Positions 7,547-15,296 of a DNA stretch of 35,553 nt are shown here, one piece after another (position 1 is the stretch's first letter; each line of letters begins with the position of its first letter). Origin of the DNA: JANMDU01 sp031376455. Its GTDB lineage: Bacteria > Pseudomonadota > Gammaproteobacteria > Burkholderiales > Burkholderiaceae_C. A program made the translations under genes and the position numbers. The DNA lies in NCBI GenBank assembly GCA_031376455.1, contig JANMDU010000074.1:1-35553 (forward strand). Direction: 5' to 3'. The notes beneath the pieces were generated by a model that saw only the letters and a list, made by a program, of their open reading frames with translations, was not told where the DNA came from and did not search any database.

Positions 7547-8008
7547 ATGGAAAACTTTGCACAAACACTTCAGACCGCCCGCAACGGCGATGGCTATTGG
7601 TTTGGCCGCGTCAAGCTCCATGCAGCCACGCAATTGCAAGATTTGCTTGCCTACTCCGGCATGAATCAAGAGCAATACGCTGCCAAGCTCGGCGTGAAGC
7701 CGCCGCAAGTCTCTCGCGTACTCAACGGTCTGGGCAATCCTACATTGGAGACGCTCGTCAAAATGGGCCGTTCGCTTGGCTATGTGCCACGTGTGACGTT
7801 TGTTCAAGATGTGGCACAAGCTACGACGTTTGATGCACAAGTTGATAAGGCTGATGTGAAACTGGATATTCACCGGGAGGATATGAAACCAATCTCGAAT
7901 ATTCTGCATTTCCAGAAGCGTCATAAGGGATGGATTAAACCTACGACGACACAAAAAACTTTCACTTATCAGCAAACTGCCAGCGGCGAGCTTCCTTTAG
8001 CAGCTTGA
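7547..8008 (+). CDS. higA: HigA-like XRE antitoxin with C-terminal extension
   Basis: The 153-residue protein has a clear XRE helix-turn-helix at about residues 29-80 (DLLAYSGMNQEQYAAKLGV, then KPPQVSRVLNGLGNPTLETL), which should bind the operon promoter and neutralise the toxin. I chose the ATG at 7547 because AGGA (7537-7540) sits six bases upstream; the earlier ATG at 7523 overlaps the toxin stop and lacks such a site. After the DNA-binding domain come about 70 residues ending in TFTYQQTASGELPLAA. In chaperone-dependent antitoxins the tail is an aggregation-prone chaperone-addiction segment recognised by the SecB-like partner, and the tail here could be that. The SecB-like gene follows 12 bases downstream. 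Confidence 0.8.
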   Translation: MENFAQTLQTARNGDGYWFGRVKLHAATQLQDLLAYSGMNQEQYAAKLGVKPPQVSRVLNGLGNPTLETLVKMGRSLGYVPRVTFVQDVAQATTFDAQVDKADVKLDIHREDMKPISNILHFQKRHKGWIKPTTTQKTFTYQQTASGELPLAA

Positions 8009-8020
8009 AGAAATTCAGTC

Positions 8021-8494
8021 ATGCAAGCAAGCCCAGTACAAACGCTGTCCATCGTCTATCGTCGCGTAGAGATTACGCCATACCTCACGGCAGAGAACTT
8101 GATTGATGTGAACCTAAATGCTTTCGATTTTGATTGGAGTGGTGTTAGGCTAGATACAGCCACTGGTTGCTATCAAGCAGATGACGCTGACCAAGATGCA
8201 GCTCGATTCATCCTCAGCCTGCGTGTCATGGTAAAAAACGAAACAGGTAAACAGTGTCCGTATCGCGTCGATGTTGAATTATTCAGTTCGATAGCAGTCA
8301 ACACACAACTTGCCAAAGACCGACGTGAGCAGCTAGCTCTTGTCAACGGTTTGGCGATTGTGTATGGCGCAGCGAGAGAACTAATCACCACCATTACGAG
8401 TCGCATGGAGTACGGGGCACTCACACTGCCTGGTGTTAATTTTCAAGATCAAGCTGCCACCGCCCACGACCTCTTATCTCCAACAGCCCCATGA
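8021..8494 (+). CDS. SecB-like chaperone of a toxin-antitoxin-chaperone module
   Basis: The 157-residue protein aligns by eye with SecB. In the middle, FILSLRVMVKNETG and CPYRVDVELFSSIAV match the SecB beta strands ending in the G-I-F-x-I-x-G segment. At the end, YGAARELITTITSRM and LTLPGVNFQD match the SecB Y-A-R-x-x-I-x-x-x-x-x-R and L-x-P-V-N-F motifs. The cell's housekeeping SecB is normally encoded elsewhere (often beside grxC and gpsA), and this copy lies directly behind a HigB/HigA pair. That arrangement defines toxin-antitoxin-chaperone systems such as Rv1955-Rv1957 of Mycobacterium tuberculosis, where the chaperone protects the antitoxin. The family call rests on motif reading only. 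Confidence 0.72.
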   Translation: MQASPVQTLSIVYRRVEITPYLTAENLIDVNLNAFDFDWSGVRLDTATGCYQADDADQDAARFILSLRVMVKNETGKQCPYRVDVELFSSIAVNTQLAKDRREQLALVNGLAIVYGAARELITTITSRMEYGALTLPGVNFQDQAATAHDLLSPTAP

Positions 8495-8605
8495 GTATTT
8501 TTTAGCCTGCCACACGTTGGCGTAGAGTGAAGTTACGAATAGGTCGGCATACTAATTGCATAGATCGCAATAGAAAATTCTTGATCCAAATAACGAAAGG
8601 CTTCC

Positions 8606-9598
8606 GTGAAAATACTCGATAAATGTACTCAACCATCGCGTCGCAGCTCACTCAAGCTACTAGCTGCCAGCGCAGCATCGCTTGCCTTGCCCGCCTTCGC
8701 CGCTTGGCCGGACAAGCCGATCAAAATCATCGTGACTTTTCCAGCTGGTGGCGCGAGCGATATCGTAGCGCGGCTGATGGCCGAGCAGCTAGCCAAGAGC
8801 TTGGGGCAGGCCGTCGTGGTGGACAACCGGCCGGGCGCGGGCGGCAGCGTGGGCGGCTCGCTGGTCGCGCAATCGCCCGCCGACGGCTACACCCTGCTGC
8901 TGGCCAATTCCACGCCAATTTCCATTGGCCCTTTCGCGCTGGATAAGCAGCCCTATGACCCGGTTGAAGCGTTTACGCATATTGCTTCAGTGGGCGCAGC
9001 GCCTTGCGTCGTCATGGCCAATCCAGCCTCTGGCCTGCGCGTGATTACCGATGTAGAGGCGCAAGCACGCAAAGCGGGTTCGCTTAATTTCGGCTCAGGC
9101 GGGCCGGCATCCATTGGCCACATTTATGGCGAGCTGATGAAGAAAGAGCTCGCGCTCAATTTGGTGCATGTGCCGTATCGCGGTGGTGCGCCAATGTCGA
9201 CCGATTTGATTGCGGGCGTGATTCCTGTGGGCATTGATGTTGTCACAGCTTATTTGCCGTTCTTCAAATCTGGCCAGCTCATTCCCCTGGTCGTCACTTC
9301 TGCCAAGCGCACGCCTTTGCTGCCCGATGTGCCGAGCATCAGCGAGCTGTTTACATACCGCAAGCTCGTGCTCGATAACTTTTTTGGCATTTCGGGCCCC
9401 GCCAAAATGCCGGCTGACATAGTGGCGCGGATCAATGCCGCATGCAACGAGATTTTGGCGAGAGACGACATCAAAAAGCGCATGCTCGATCTCGGCATCA
9501 CCGCCACGCCCGGCTCGCCTGCTGCATTTGCAAGCTATGTGCGCAATCAAGTCACCGCACTTGCGCCCACCGTCAAAGGCGCAGGCGTGAAGCTTTAG
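8606..9598 (+). CDS. Bug/TctC-family periplasmic solute-binding protein
   Basis: The 330-residue protein starts at GTG with an AAAGG ribosome site seven bases upstream (8595-8599). Residues 1-32 form a signal peptide with a twin-arginine-like start (SRRSSLKLL) and cleavage near AFA-AWPDKP. The mature start WPDKPIKIIVTFPAGGASDI, then VVDNRPGAGGSVG, and later VPYRGGAPMSTDLIAG are signatures of the Bug family, which is greatly expanded in Burkholderiales. Family members bind carboxylates or amides in the periplasm for tripartite tricarboxylate transporters. No TctA/TctB membrane genes are near, so this is an orphan receptor and its ligand is unknown. Confidence 0.92.
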   Translation: MKILDKCTQPSRRSSLKLLAASAASLALPAFAAWPDKPIKIIVTFPAGGASDIVARLMAEQLAKSLGQAVVVDNRPGAGGSVGGSLVAQSPADGYTLLLANSTPISIGPFALDKQPYDPVEAFTHIASVGAAPCVVMANPASGLRVITDVEAQARKAGSLNFGSGGPASIGHIYGELMKKELALNLVHVPYRGGAPMSTDLIAGVIPVGIDVVTAYLPFFKSGQLIPLVVTSAKRTPLLPDVPSISELFTYRKLVLDNFFGISGPAKMPADIVARINAACNEILARDDIKKRMLDLGITATPGSPAAFASYVRNQVTALAPTVKGAGVKL

Positions 9599-9672
9599 GG
9601 CGGTTAATCAGCAAATTCATCGATGCTAGGCGGTGATCGTCAGACATACAGCAAAGCTTATCCGCTCCCAAG

Positions 9673-9696
9673 GGTTGGCGCTCTTGCGCAGCAACC
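9673..9696. terminator. Intergenic hairpin between convergent genes (weak)
   Basis: GGTTG-GCGC ... GCGC-AG-CAACC can fold into a stem with a two-base bulge between the convergent Bug and FHA genes. There is no T-run on either strand, so intrinsic termination is uncertain. Confidence 0.25.
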
Positions 9697-9699
9697 AAC

Positions 9700-10326
9700 T
9701 CAAGCCTTGAGCAGAAACTCCAGAGCGCTGCCTGCCAGCTCGATCACATCACGGTCGGCCAGCAAGACGGGCTCGTCGGTGATGTCCATGCCGTTGAGTT
9801 TGGGCGTTTGCGTGGCTTCCATGCACGAGACAAAATAGCCTTGCCTGCGATGCGCAATGGCAATGAGCGCGATGCCGGTGTGGCCGAAGGTGGAGACGGC
9901 TTTTGAGACAGGCAGCTCAAGCCCGGCAGATGTGCCGCTCAAGAGTTTGAGGCTGGCCTGCATGGCACCTGTTGCTGCGGATGCGTGCCCCTCATGCAGA
10001 GGCATGGCAACCGTTTTGCATTCATCGGTGAGTTCGTTGGCGCTGAAGTATTGGATTTTGAATTTGCCAATCGAGACGATGTCTCGGTCTTGCAGCAAAT
10101 GCATGCGCACCATCGCGCCATTGATATACGTGCCGTTGGTGCTGCCAAGATCCATGACGACCACATCCATCAGACCTGAGAGCTCGAAGACGCAATGCTC
10201 GCCGCTCACCGCCAAATCGGTGAGCACAATATGGTTGCTTGGCTTGCGGCCCAGCGTGGTGCGCATCCGGGTGAGGTAGGTTCGGTGGATTTCCACACCG
10301 TCTACCGTGGTGATGAGTTGCGGCAT
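9700..10326 (-). CDS. FHA-domain protein
   Basis: The 208-residue protein has a textbook FHA domain at about residues 20-95: G26-R27 in TLGRKPSNHIVL, S41-x-x-H44 in SGEHCVF, and N64-G65-T66 in STNGTYING. FHA domains bind phosphothreonine on partner proteins. A second half (about 125-208: LKLLSGTSAGLELPVSKAVSTF ... LLADRDVIELAGSALEFLL) has the outline of a second, degenerate FHA fold without the usual G-R and S-x-x-H residues. There is no membrane segment, kinase or type VI secretion gene nearby. It lies downstream of clpB on the same strand and might be co-transcribed with it. Its partner is unknown. Confidence 0.85.
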   Translation of the reverse strand: MPQLITTVDGVEIHRTYLTRMRTTLGRKPSNHIVLTDLAVSGEHCVFELSGLMDVVVMDLGSTNGTYINGAMVRMHLLQDRDIVSIGKFKIQYFSANELTDECKTVAMPLHEGHASAATGAMQASLKLLSGTSAGLELPVSKAVSTFGHTGIALIAIAHRRQGYFVSCMEATQTPKLNGMDITDEPVLLADRDVIELAGSALEFLLKA

Positions 10327-10401
10327 AGCGTCTCCTACGAAGAACTGCCAGCATCTTATTCCTACGCTGGGCTTGGGGCAAGGCGCGAAAAAACCTTGCG
10401 C

Positions 10402-10674
10402 TTAGCCTTTGGGCTCGACATCGGTCACATCATCCAACGGGCGACGCGGTGGCTTAGCGTTGCCCGCAGCATGCGACTGCGCTTTTTTGAACACCTGCTC
10501 AAACCCCGCACGCGGATTCATCCGCATCGCAAACGGCAGCAACGGCCGCCCCGTCAGCTTGCACCAAATCGCTCGAATGCTCCAGACAGTGAGTAGGATG
10601 ATCATGACGATCATCAAGCTAGCCGCAAAGATCAAGCCGGCGATGACAAGAATCAAACGCAGTAAAAAATTCAT
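10402..10674 (-). CDS. Small membrane protein of unknown function
   Basis: The 90-residue protein has a long hydrophobic N-terminus (about residues 4-32, LLRLILVIAGLIFAASLMIV and on) that forms one long or two short membrane helices. A basic, proline-rich cytoplasmic tail with MRMNPRAGFEQVF and KPPRRPLDD follows. I do not recognise a family. It starts 18 bases downstream of the clpB stop on the same strand, so it is probably expressed with clpB. Confidence 0.6.
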   Translation of the reverse strand: MNFLLRLILVIAGLIFAASLMIVMIILLTVWSIRAIWCKLTGRPLLPFAMRMNPRAGFEQVFKKAQSHAAGNAKPPRRPLDDVTDVEPKG

Positions 10675-10692
10675 AGGCTTCAGTGTCTCAGA

Positions 10693-13323
10693 TCAAGCAG
10701 CCTTCGCTGTAATGCCCGCAGCAAACTGAAACACACCCGGCGCATGAATCGGATCGACGCTGACGGCGATTACGCTTTTGGGTGGGAATTTGCCTTGTAG
10801 GAGCAAGGTGGACAGCGGATTTTCAATGCGCTGCTGAATCGCACGCTTGAGCGGCCGCGCGCCAAAGACGGGGTCAAAACCTACTTTAGCCAGCTCAGCC
10901 AAAGCCGCATCGGAGACCTGAAGCTCCAACTCCATCTTGGCCATGCGCTGCGTGAGCGTTTTGAGCTGAATGGCTGCAATGGCAGAGATGTTTTTCGCAT
11001 CCAGCGCGTGGAAGACCACCGTCTCATCAATGCGGTTTAAAAACTCGGGGCGGAAGTGATTTTTGAGCTCATCCCAGACGGCATCTTTGATCTCACTGTG
11101 CGGCTTGCCCGCCATCGCTTGAATCATCGGGCTGCCGATATTGCTCGTCATCACAATGACCGTGTTTTTAAAGTCAACCGTGCGGCCTTGCCCATCCGTC
11201 AAGCGGCCATCATCGAGCACTTGAAGCAGCACGTTAAACACATCAGGATGCGCTTTTTCCACCTCATCGAGCAAGATGACGGAATACGGTTTGCGGCGCA
11301 CGGCTTCTGTCAAATAGCCGCCTTCGTCGTAGCCCACGTAGCCGGGCGGTGCGCCGATCATGCGGGCGACGCTATGTTTCTCCATGAATTCGCTCATGTC
11401 GATGCGAATCAAATGATCTTCGCTGTCAAACAGGAAGCCCGCCAGCGCTTTGCAAAGCTCCGTCTTGCCCACGCCCGTGGGGCCAAGGAAGAGAAAGCTG
11501 CCGGTGGGGCGATTCGGGTCTGACAAGCCCGCCCGCGAGCGGCGAATCGCATTGGCCACTGCCGTGATGCCCTCCTCTTGGCCGACCACGCGCTCATGCA
11601 GGCGATCTTCCATCACAAGCAATTTATCTCGCTCGCCTTGCATCAGCTTAGCCACGGGGATGCCGGTGGCGCGCGCGACGACCTCTGCAATTTCTTCTGC
11701 GCCCACTTGCGTGCGCAGCAAGCGCGGTTTGCCAGCATCCGCGTTCTTACCTTTTTTGGCATCTTTCGCTTGTTTGTCGATGGCCGCTTTGTGCTGCTTC
11801 TCAAGCTCAGGCAGTTTGCCGTATTGCAGCTCAGCGACCGCATTGAAATCGCCCTTGCGCGTGAGCTCTTCAATTTGGAAGCGCAGCTTGTCAATCTCTT
11901 CTTTGATATGCGCGCTGCCTTGGGCTTGCGCTTTCTCAAATTTCCAAATCTCTTCAAGATCGGCAGATTCTTTTTTGAGCTTGTTGATCTCCACCTCTAT
12001 CAATTCAAAGCGCTTTTTCGACGAATCATCTTTCTCGCGGCGCACCGCTTCGCGCTCGATTTGCAGCTGAATCAAGCGGCGATCCAGTTTGTCCATCACC
12101 TCGGGTTTGGAGTCAATCTCGATCTTAATTTTGGCTGCCGCCTCATCGATCAAATCAATCGCTTTATCGGGCAAGAAACGGTCTGTGATGTAGCGATGGC
12201 TCAGTTCAGCGGCGGCCACAATCGCTGGATCGGTGATCTCCACGCCATGATGGACTTCATACTTTTCTTGCAAGCCACGCAAAATCGCAATCGTGGCTTC
12301 TACGCTGGGCTCGCCGACGATGATTTTCTGAAAGCGCCGCTCCAGCGCAGCGTCTTTCTCCACGTATTTTCGGTATTCATCCAAAGTCGTCGCGCCAACG
12401 CAATGGAGCTCGCCGCGAGCCAGCGCTGGCTTGAGCATATTGCCTGCATCGAGTGCGCCTTCTGCTTTACCCGCGCCCACCATGGTGTGCAACTCGTCGA
12501 TAAACACAATCGTCTGGCCTTCGTCTTTGGCCAAATCTTTGAGCACCGTTTTCAGGCGCTCTTCAAACTCGCCACGAAACTTTGCGCCCGCAAGCAGCGA
12601 GGCCATATCCAGCGAGAGCACGCGCTTTCCTTTGAGCGACTCAGGCACTTCGCCAGCTACGATGCGCTGCGCCAGGCCTTCGACAATCGCCGTCTTGCCC
12701 ACACCAGGCTCGCCAATCAACACCGGATTGTTTTTCGTGCGGCGCTGCAAGACTTGGATCGCACGGCGGATTTCATCATCGCGCCCAATCACAGGATCGA
12801 GCTTGCCCATCCGGGCGCGCTCAGTCAAATCAACGCAATATTTTTTGAGTGATTCCCTTTGATCCTCAGCGTCAGCGCTATTGACCGTTTGCCCGCCGCG
12901 CACGGCGTCAATCGCCGCTTCCAAGCTTTTGCGTGACAAGCCGGCCTCTTTCGCTGCTTTGCCTAAATCCGTTTTGCTATCGGCCAAGCTAAGTAAAAAC
13001 AATTCGCCAGCGATGAACTGATCGCCGCGCTTGATGCCTTCTTTTTCTGCGGCTTGAATTAGCGAGACCAAATCGCGCCCCACGGTGACCTGCTCTTGGC
13101 CTTGCACTGTTGCCAACTTTTTGATGCTGTGATCTGCCACTGCCGCGAGCGCAGCGACGTTCGCGCCAGCGCGCTGCAGCAGCGCCGTCGGCCCGTCTTC
13201 TTGCCGGAGCATCGCCGCCAAAACATGTGCCGGCTCAATATAAGCATGGTCGCCCTTGAGCGCCAGCGTTTGCGCTTCAGACAGCGCTTCTTGAAATTTT
13301 GTGGTGAGTTTGTCGAGTCTCAT
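10693..13323 (-). CDS. clpB: ATP-dependent disaggregase ClpB
   Basis: The 876-residue protein has full ClpB architecture: an N-terminal Clp repeat domain (1-145), a first AAA+ module with Walker A GEPGVGKT (204-211), a long coiled-coil middle domain rich in Lys/Glu (about 410-540), and a second AAA+ module with Walker A GPTGVGKT (about 613-620). The length fits the family (about 860-870), with a small Lys-rich insert in the middle domain (KDAKKGKNADAGK). ClpB is a cytoplasmic hexamer that, with DnaK, pulls proteins out of aggregates after heat stress. The leader carries a heat-shock promoter. Two downstream genes (small membrane protein, FHA protein) lie on the same strand. Confidence 0.98.
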   Translation of the reverse strand: MRLDKLTTKFQEALSEAQTLALKGDHAYIEPAHVLAAMLRQEDGPTALLQRAGANVAALAAVADHSIKKLATVQGQEQVTVGRDLVSLIQAAEKEGIKRGDQFIAGELFLLSLADSKTDLGKAAKEAGLSRKSLEAAIDAVRGGQTVNSADAEDQRESLKKYCVDLTERARMGKLDPVIGRDDEIRRAIQVLQRRTKNNPVLIGEPGVGKTAIVEGLAQRIVAGEVPESLKGKRVLSLDMASLLAGAKFRGEFEERLKTVLKDLAKDEGQTIVFIDELHTMVGAGKAEGALDAGNMLKPALARGELHCVGATTLDEYRKYVEKDAALERRFQKIIVGEPSVEATIAILRGLQEKYEVHHGVEITDPAIVAAAELSHRYITDRFLPDKAIDLIDEAAAKIKIEIDSKPEVMDKLDRRLIQLQIEREAVRREKDDSSKKRFELIEVEINKLKKESADLEEIWKFEKAQAQGSAHIKEEIDKLRFQIEELTRKGDFNAVAELQYGKLPELEKQHKAAIDKQAKDAKKGKNADAGKPRLLRTQVGAEEIAEVVARATGIPVAKLMQGERDKLLVMEDRLHERVVGQEEGITAVANAIRRSRAGLSDPNRPTGSFLFLGPTGVGKTELCKALAGFLFDSEDHLIRIDMSEFMEKHSVARMIGAPPGYVGYDEGGYLTEAVRRKPYSVILLDEVEKAHPDVFNVLLQVLDDGRLTDGQGRTVDFKNTVIVMTSNIGSPMIQAMAGKPHSEIKDAVWDELKNHFRPEFLNRIDETVVFHALDAKNISAIAAIQLKTLTQRMAKMELELQVSDAALAELAKVGFDPVFGARPLKRAIQQRIENPLSTLLLQGKFPPKSVIAVSVDPIHAPGVFQFAAGITAKAA

Positions 13324-13350
13324 GATGAACCCTCATTGTTTTGCTTAGAT

Positions 13351-13380
13351 TTATGTGGGCGTCATACGCGAAATTTCAAG
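13351..13380 (-). promoter_or_regulatory. Sigma-32 heat-shock promoter of clpB
   Basis: On the minus strand CTTGAAA (rc of 13374-13380) is followed after 14 bases by CCCACATAA (rc of 13351-13359). This fits the sigma-32 consensus CTTGAAA-N11-16-CCCCATnT with one clear mismatch. The predicted start of transcription lies about 20 bases before the clpB ATG. Confidence 0.75.
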
Positions 13381-13395
13381 TCATAAAATAGACGG

Positions 13396-14001
13396 GTGGA
13401 TATTCATCAACTCTCTGTCAATTACATCCAAGAGCAAGACCGCATCTTGGTGCGCATCAACACGACGGCGGATCAAGAGCTGCGCCTGTGGTTCACCCGG
13501 CGGCTTACGCTGGATTTCATGCCGATGACGCAAAGAATTGTGGCCGAATGGGTGGCAAAGCAAGAAACTGTTAAATCGCCCTTAACCATGCCAGCAGCAT
13601 CTGCCGATGCACAAACTAAAAGCTTGCTGGCCGATTTCAAACGCGAAGAATCCCTGCAAAAATCAGATTTCCATACGCCCTACAAAGCGCCAAACGCCTT
13701 GCCTCTAGGCGCTGAGCCTCTGCTCGTGACCGAGATCAGCATCACGCCCCTGCCCTCAGGCCAATTACAAATGGCGTTTAACGAAAAGCTGCCGCTAAAC
13801 AACGGCCAACCCCATCCCAACCCACGCGGCTTTCGCGTGGCACTGGAGCAAAAATTGGTGCATGGTTTTGTGCATCTGCTGCAAAAGGCCGTTGATACAT
13901 CTCAGTGGGCCAGTGCTTCGGCGGTGGCTGCGCAACCGCCAACTCTGCCGGGCGATGGAAGCATGAACGGCGGCGGGGAGCGGCCAAGGTATTTGAACTA
14001 A
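13396..14001 (+). CDS. Conserved-looking protein of unknown function
   Basis: The 201-residue protein starts with GTG and the sequence MDIHQLSVNYIQEQDRILVR. The first 60 residues look like a compact beta-rich fold (RILVRINTTADQELRLWFTR), the middle is polar and Ala/Gln/Lys-rich, residues about 110-165 form a second structured part (LLVTEISITPLPSGQLQMAF), and the end is Gly/Pro-rich. There is no signal peptide or membrane helix. I do not recognise a family. It is divergent from clpB, and its start codon lies 16 bases from the clpB heat-shock -35 box, so its own promoter must overlap the clpB leader region. The amidase gene follows after 15 bases. Confidence 0.6.
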   Translation: MDIHQLSVNYIQEQDRILVRINTTADQELRLWFTRRLTLDFMPMTQRIVAEWVAKQETVKSPLTMPAASADAQTKSLLADFKREESLQKSDFHTPYKAPNALPLGAEPLLVTEISITPLPSGQLQMAFNEKLPLNNGQPHPNPRGFRVALEQKLVHGFVHLLQKAVDTSQWASASAVAAQPPTLPGDGSMNGGGERPRYLN

Positions 14002-14016
14002 CACTTGGATTTGACC

Positions 14017-15210
14017 ATGCCACTGCCCAATGACACAGCCCATGCTTTTTTGCCCTACCCTGATGCATACGTGCCTCATGCTGGCGCTGGCTTGTTAGCA
14101 GGGCTCAGTTTTGGTGTGAAAGATTTGTTTGATATAGCCGGCTACCCGACAGGCGGCGGACAGCCGCTGTTATTGGCGATGTCTGGCATCAAAAAAAATA
14201 CTGCTCCGGCTGTGCAGATGTTGCTCGATGCTGGTGCGAGGTTTGTCGGCAAAACCGTGACCGATGAGTTGGCCTCCTCGATGCACGGTGACAACGCGCA
14301 CTTCGGTGCGCCCATCAATGGCGCAACACCTAGCCGCAATGCGGGTGGATCATCGTCTGGCTCGGCATCAGCGGTTTCAAATCATTTGTGTGACTTTGCA
14401 CTCGGCAGCGACACAGGTGGCTCAGTTCGCGCTCCAGCGAATCATTGCGGCCTCTATGGCATTCGCCCCACGCTTGGGCGTATCAGTTTGGAGGGCGCTC
14501 TAGAGTTGGCACCGAGCCTAGACACTTGCGGTTATTTCGCTCGCGACATGGAGACTTTTGCACGAGTATCTGCCGTCTTGCTGGGCGATGATCCGTTGCC
14601 CATTTCTACAAAAATTCAGCTGCTGAAACCTCTTGACATGTGGGGCATGCTGGGCGAAGACGTGGTGGCTGCGCATGCCGACTCCCTCGTTCGCATTGAG
14701 GCGGTTCTCGGCAAGGCCACGCCGACTCAAGTCTTCATGGATGAGCCAGAGCATCTCACGATGTGCTTTAGGCATCTCATGGGCTATGAGGCTTGGAAGG
14801 TTTATGGCCCATTCATTGAACGCTTTCATCCACCGCTGGGGCCTGGTATTGCGCAGCGATTTGCTATGTCAAAGGCTGTGACGGGCGAGCAGTATGCCGC
14901 TGCTGGTTTGAACCGCGAGCGGTTCAAAAAACATCTTGCCGGTTTGCTGGGTACGGATGGCGTATTGGTGATACCGACTGCCGCTGATATTGCGCCTTTG
15001 AGGAGCGCTAGCGTCGAGGTGATGGATGACTATCGGAATCGCTCGATCAAATTGTTGTGTATCGCAGGCTTATCCGGTTTTCCGCAAATATCACTTCCAT
15101 TGAGCCAGCGCCAAGGTGCGCCGTTGGGCTTGTCGTTGCTCGGCCCTGCTGGCAGTGACATGCATTTAGTGCGGCTGGCTCAGCAGATTGCAGATGCTTC
15201 ACATAGTTAG
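14017..15210 (+). CDS. Amidase-signature family amidohydrolase (AMI1-like)
   Basis: The 397-residue protein has the amidase-signature catalytic triad in order: K35 in FGVKDLFD, the cis-Ser near 113 in GGSSSGSA, and nucleophile S136 in SDTGGSVRAP. The Ser-cisSer-Lys mechanism hydrolyses carboxamides to acids and ammonia. The compact length and start (FGVKDLFDIAGYPTGGG) resemble the short AMI1-type amidases, some of which act on indole-3-acetamide, rather than the longer GatA. The substrate here is unknown. I chose the ATG at 14017 over the in-frame TTG at 14005. It lies next to, but convergent with, the MocR regulator of the sulfonate locus; a link with that locus (for example hydrolysis of N-acylated sulfonates) is speculative. 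Confidence 0.88.
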   Translation: MPLPNDTAHAFLPYPDAYVPHAGAGLLAGLSFGVKDLFDIAGYPTGGGQPLLLAMSGIKKNTAPAVQMLLDAGARFVGKTVTDELASSMHGDNAHFGAPINGATPSRNAGGSSSGSASAVSNHLCDFALGSDTGGSVRAPANHCGLYGIRPTLGRISLEGALELAPSLDTCGYFARDMETFARVSAVLLGDDPLPISTKIQLLKPLDMWGMLGEDVVAAHADSLVRIEAVLGKATPTQVFMDEPEHLTMCFRHLMGYEAWKVYGPFIERFHPPLGPGIAQRFAMSKAVTGEQYAAAGLNRERFKKHLAGLLGTDGVLVIPTAADIAPLRSASVEVMDDYRNRSIKLLCIAGLSGFPQISLPLSQRQGAPLGLSLLGPAGSDMHLVRLAQQIADASHS

Positions 15211-15216
15211 CAGCCA

Positions 15217-15285
15217 TTTTTTAAGCAAAAGTAGCCTCTAGCCGGCATCAAATATGCGCAAAGTGCTACTAAATTAATAGCACCC
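15217..15285 (+). repeat. Dispersed hairpin repeat, copy B
   Basis: This is the clearest copy of the family: CTCTAGCCGGCATC, ATATGCGCA, then a hairpin with perfect arms GTGCTA (15263-15268) and TAGCAC (15278-15283). It fills the gap between the convergent amidase and regulator genes and could act as a bidirectional transcript end. Confidence 0.75.
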
Positions 15286-15296
15286 TGCATGCATGT

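Noticed and set aside
8021..8494. Housekeeping SecB
   Set aside because: Sequence is divergent and it is coupled to a toxin-antitoxin pair instead of the usual grxC/gpsA surroundings.
11578..12852. 424-codon open frame on the plus strand opposite clpB
   Set aside because: It is a shadow of the GC-rich, codon-biased clpB gene, with His/Phe-rich composition and no recognisable domain.
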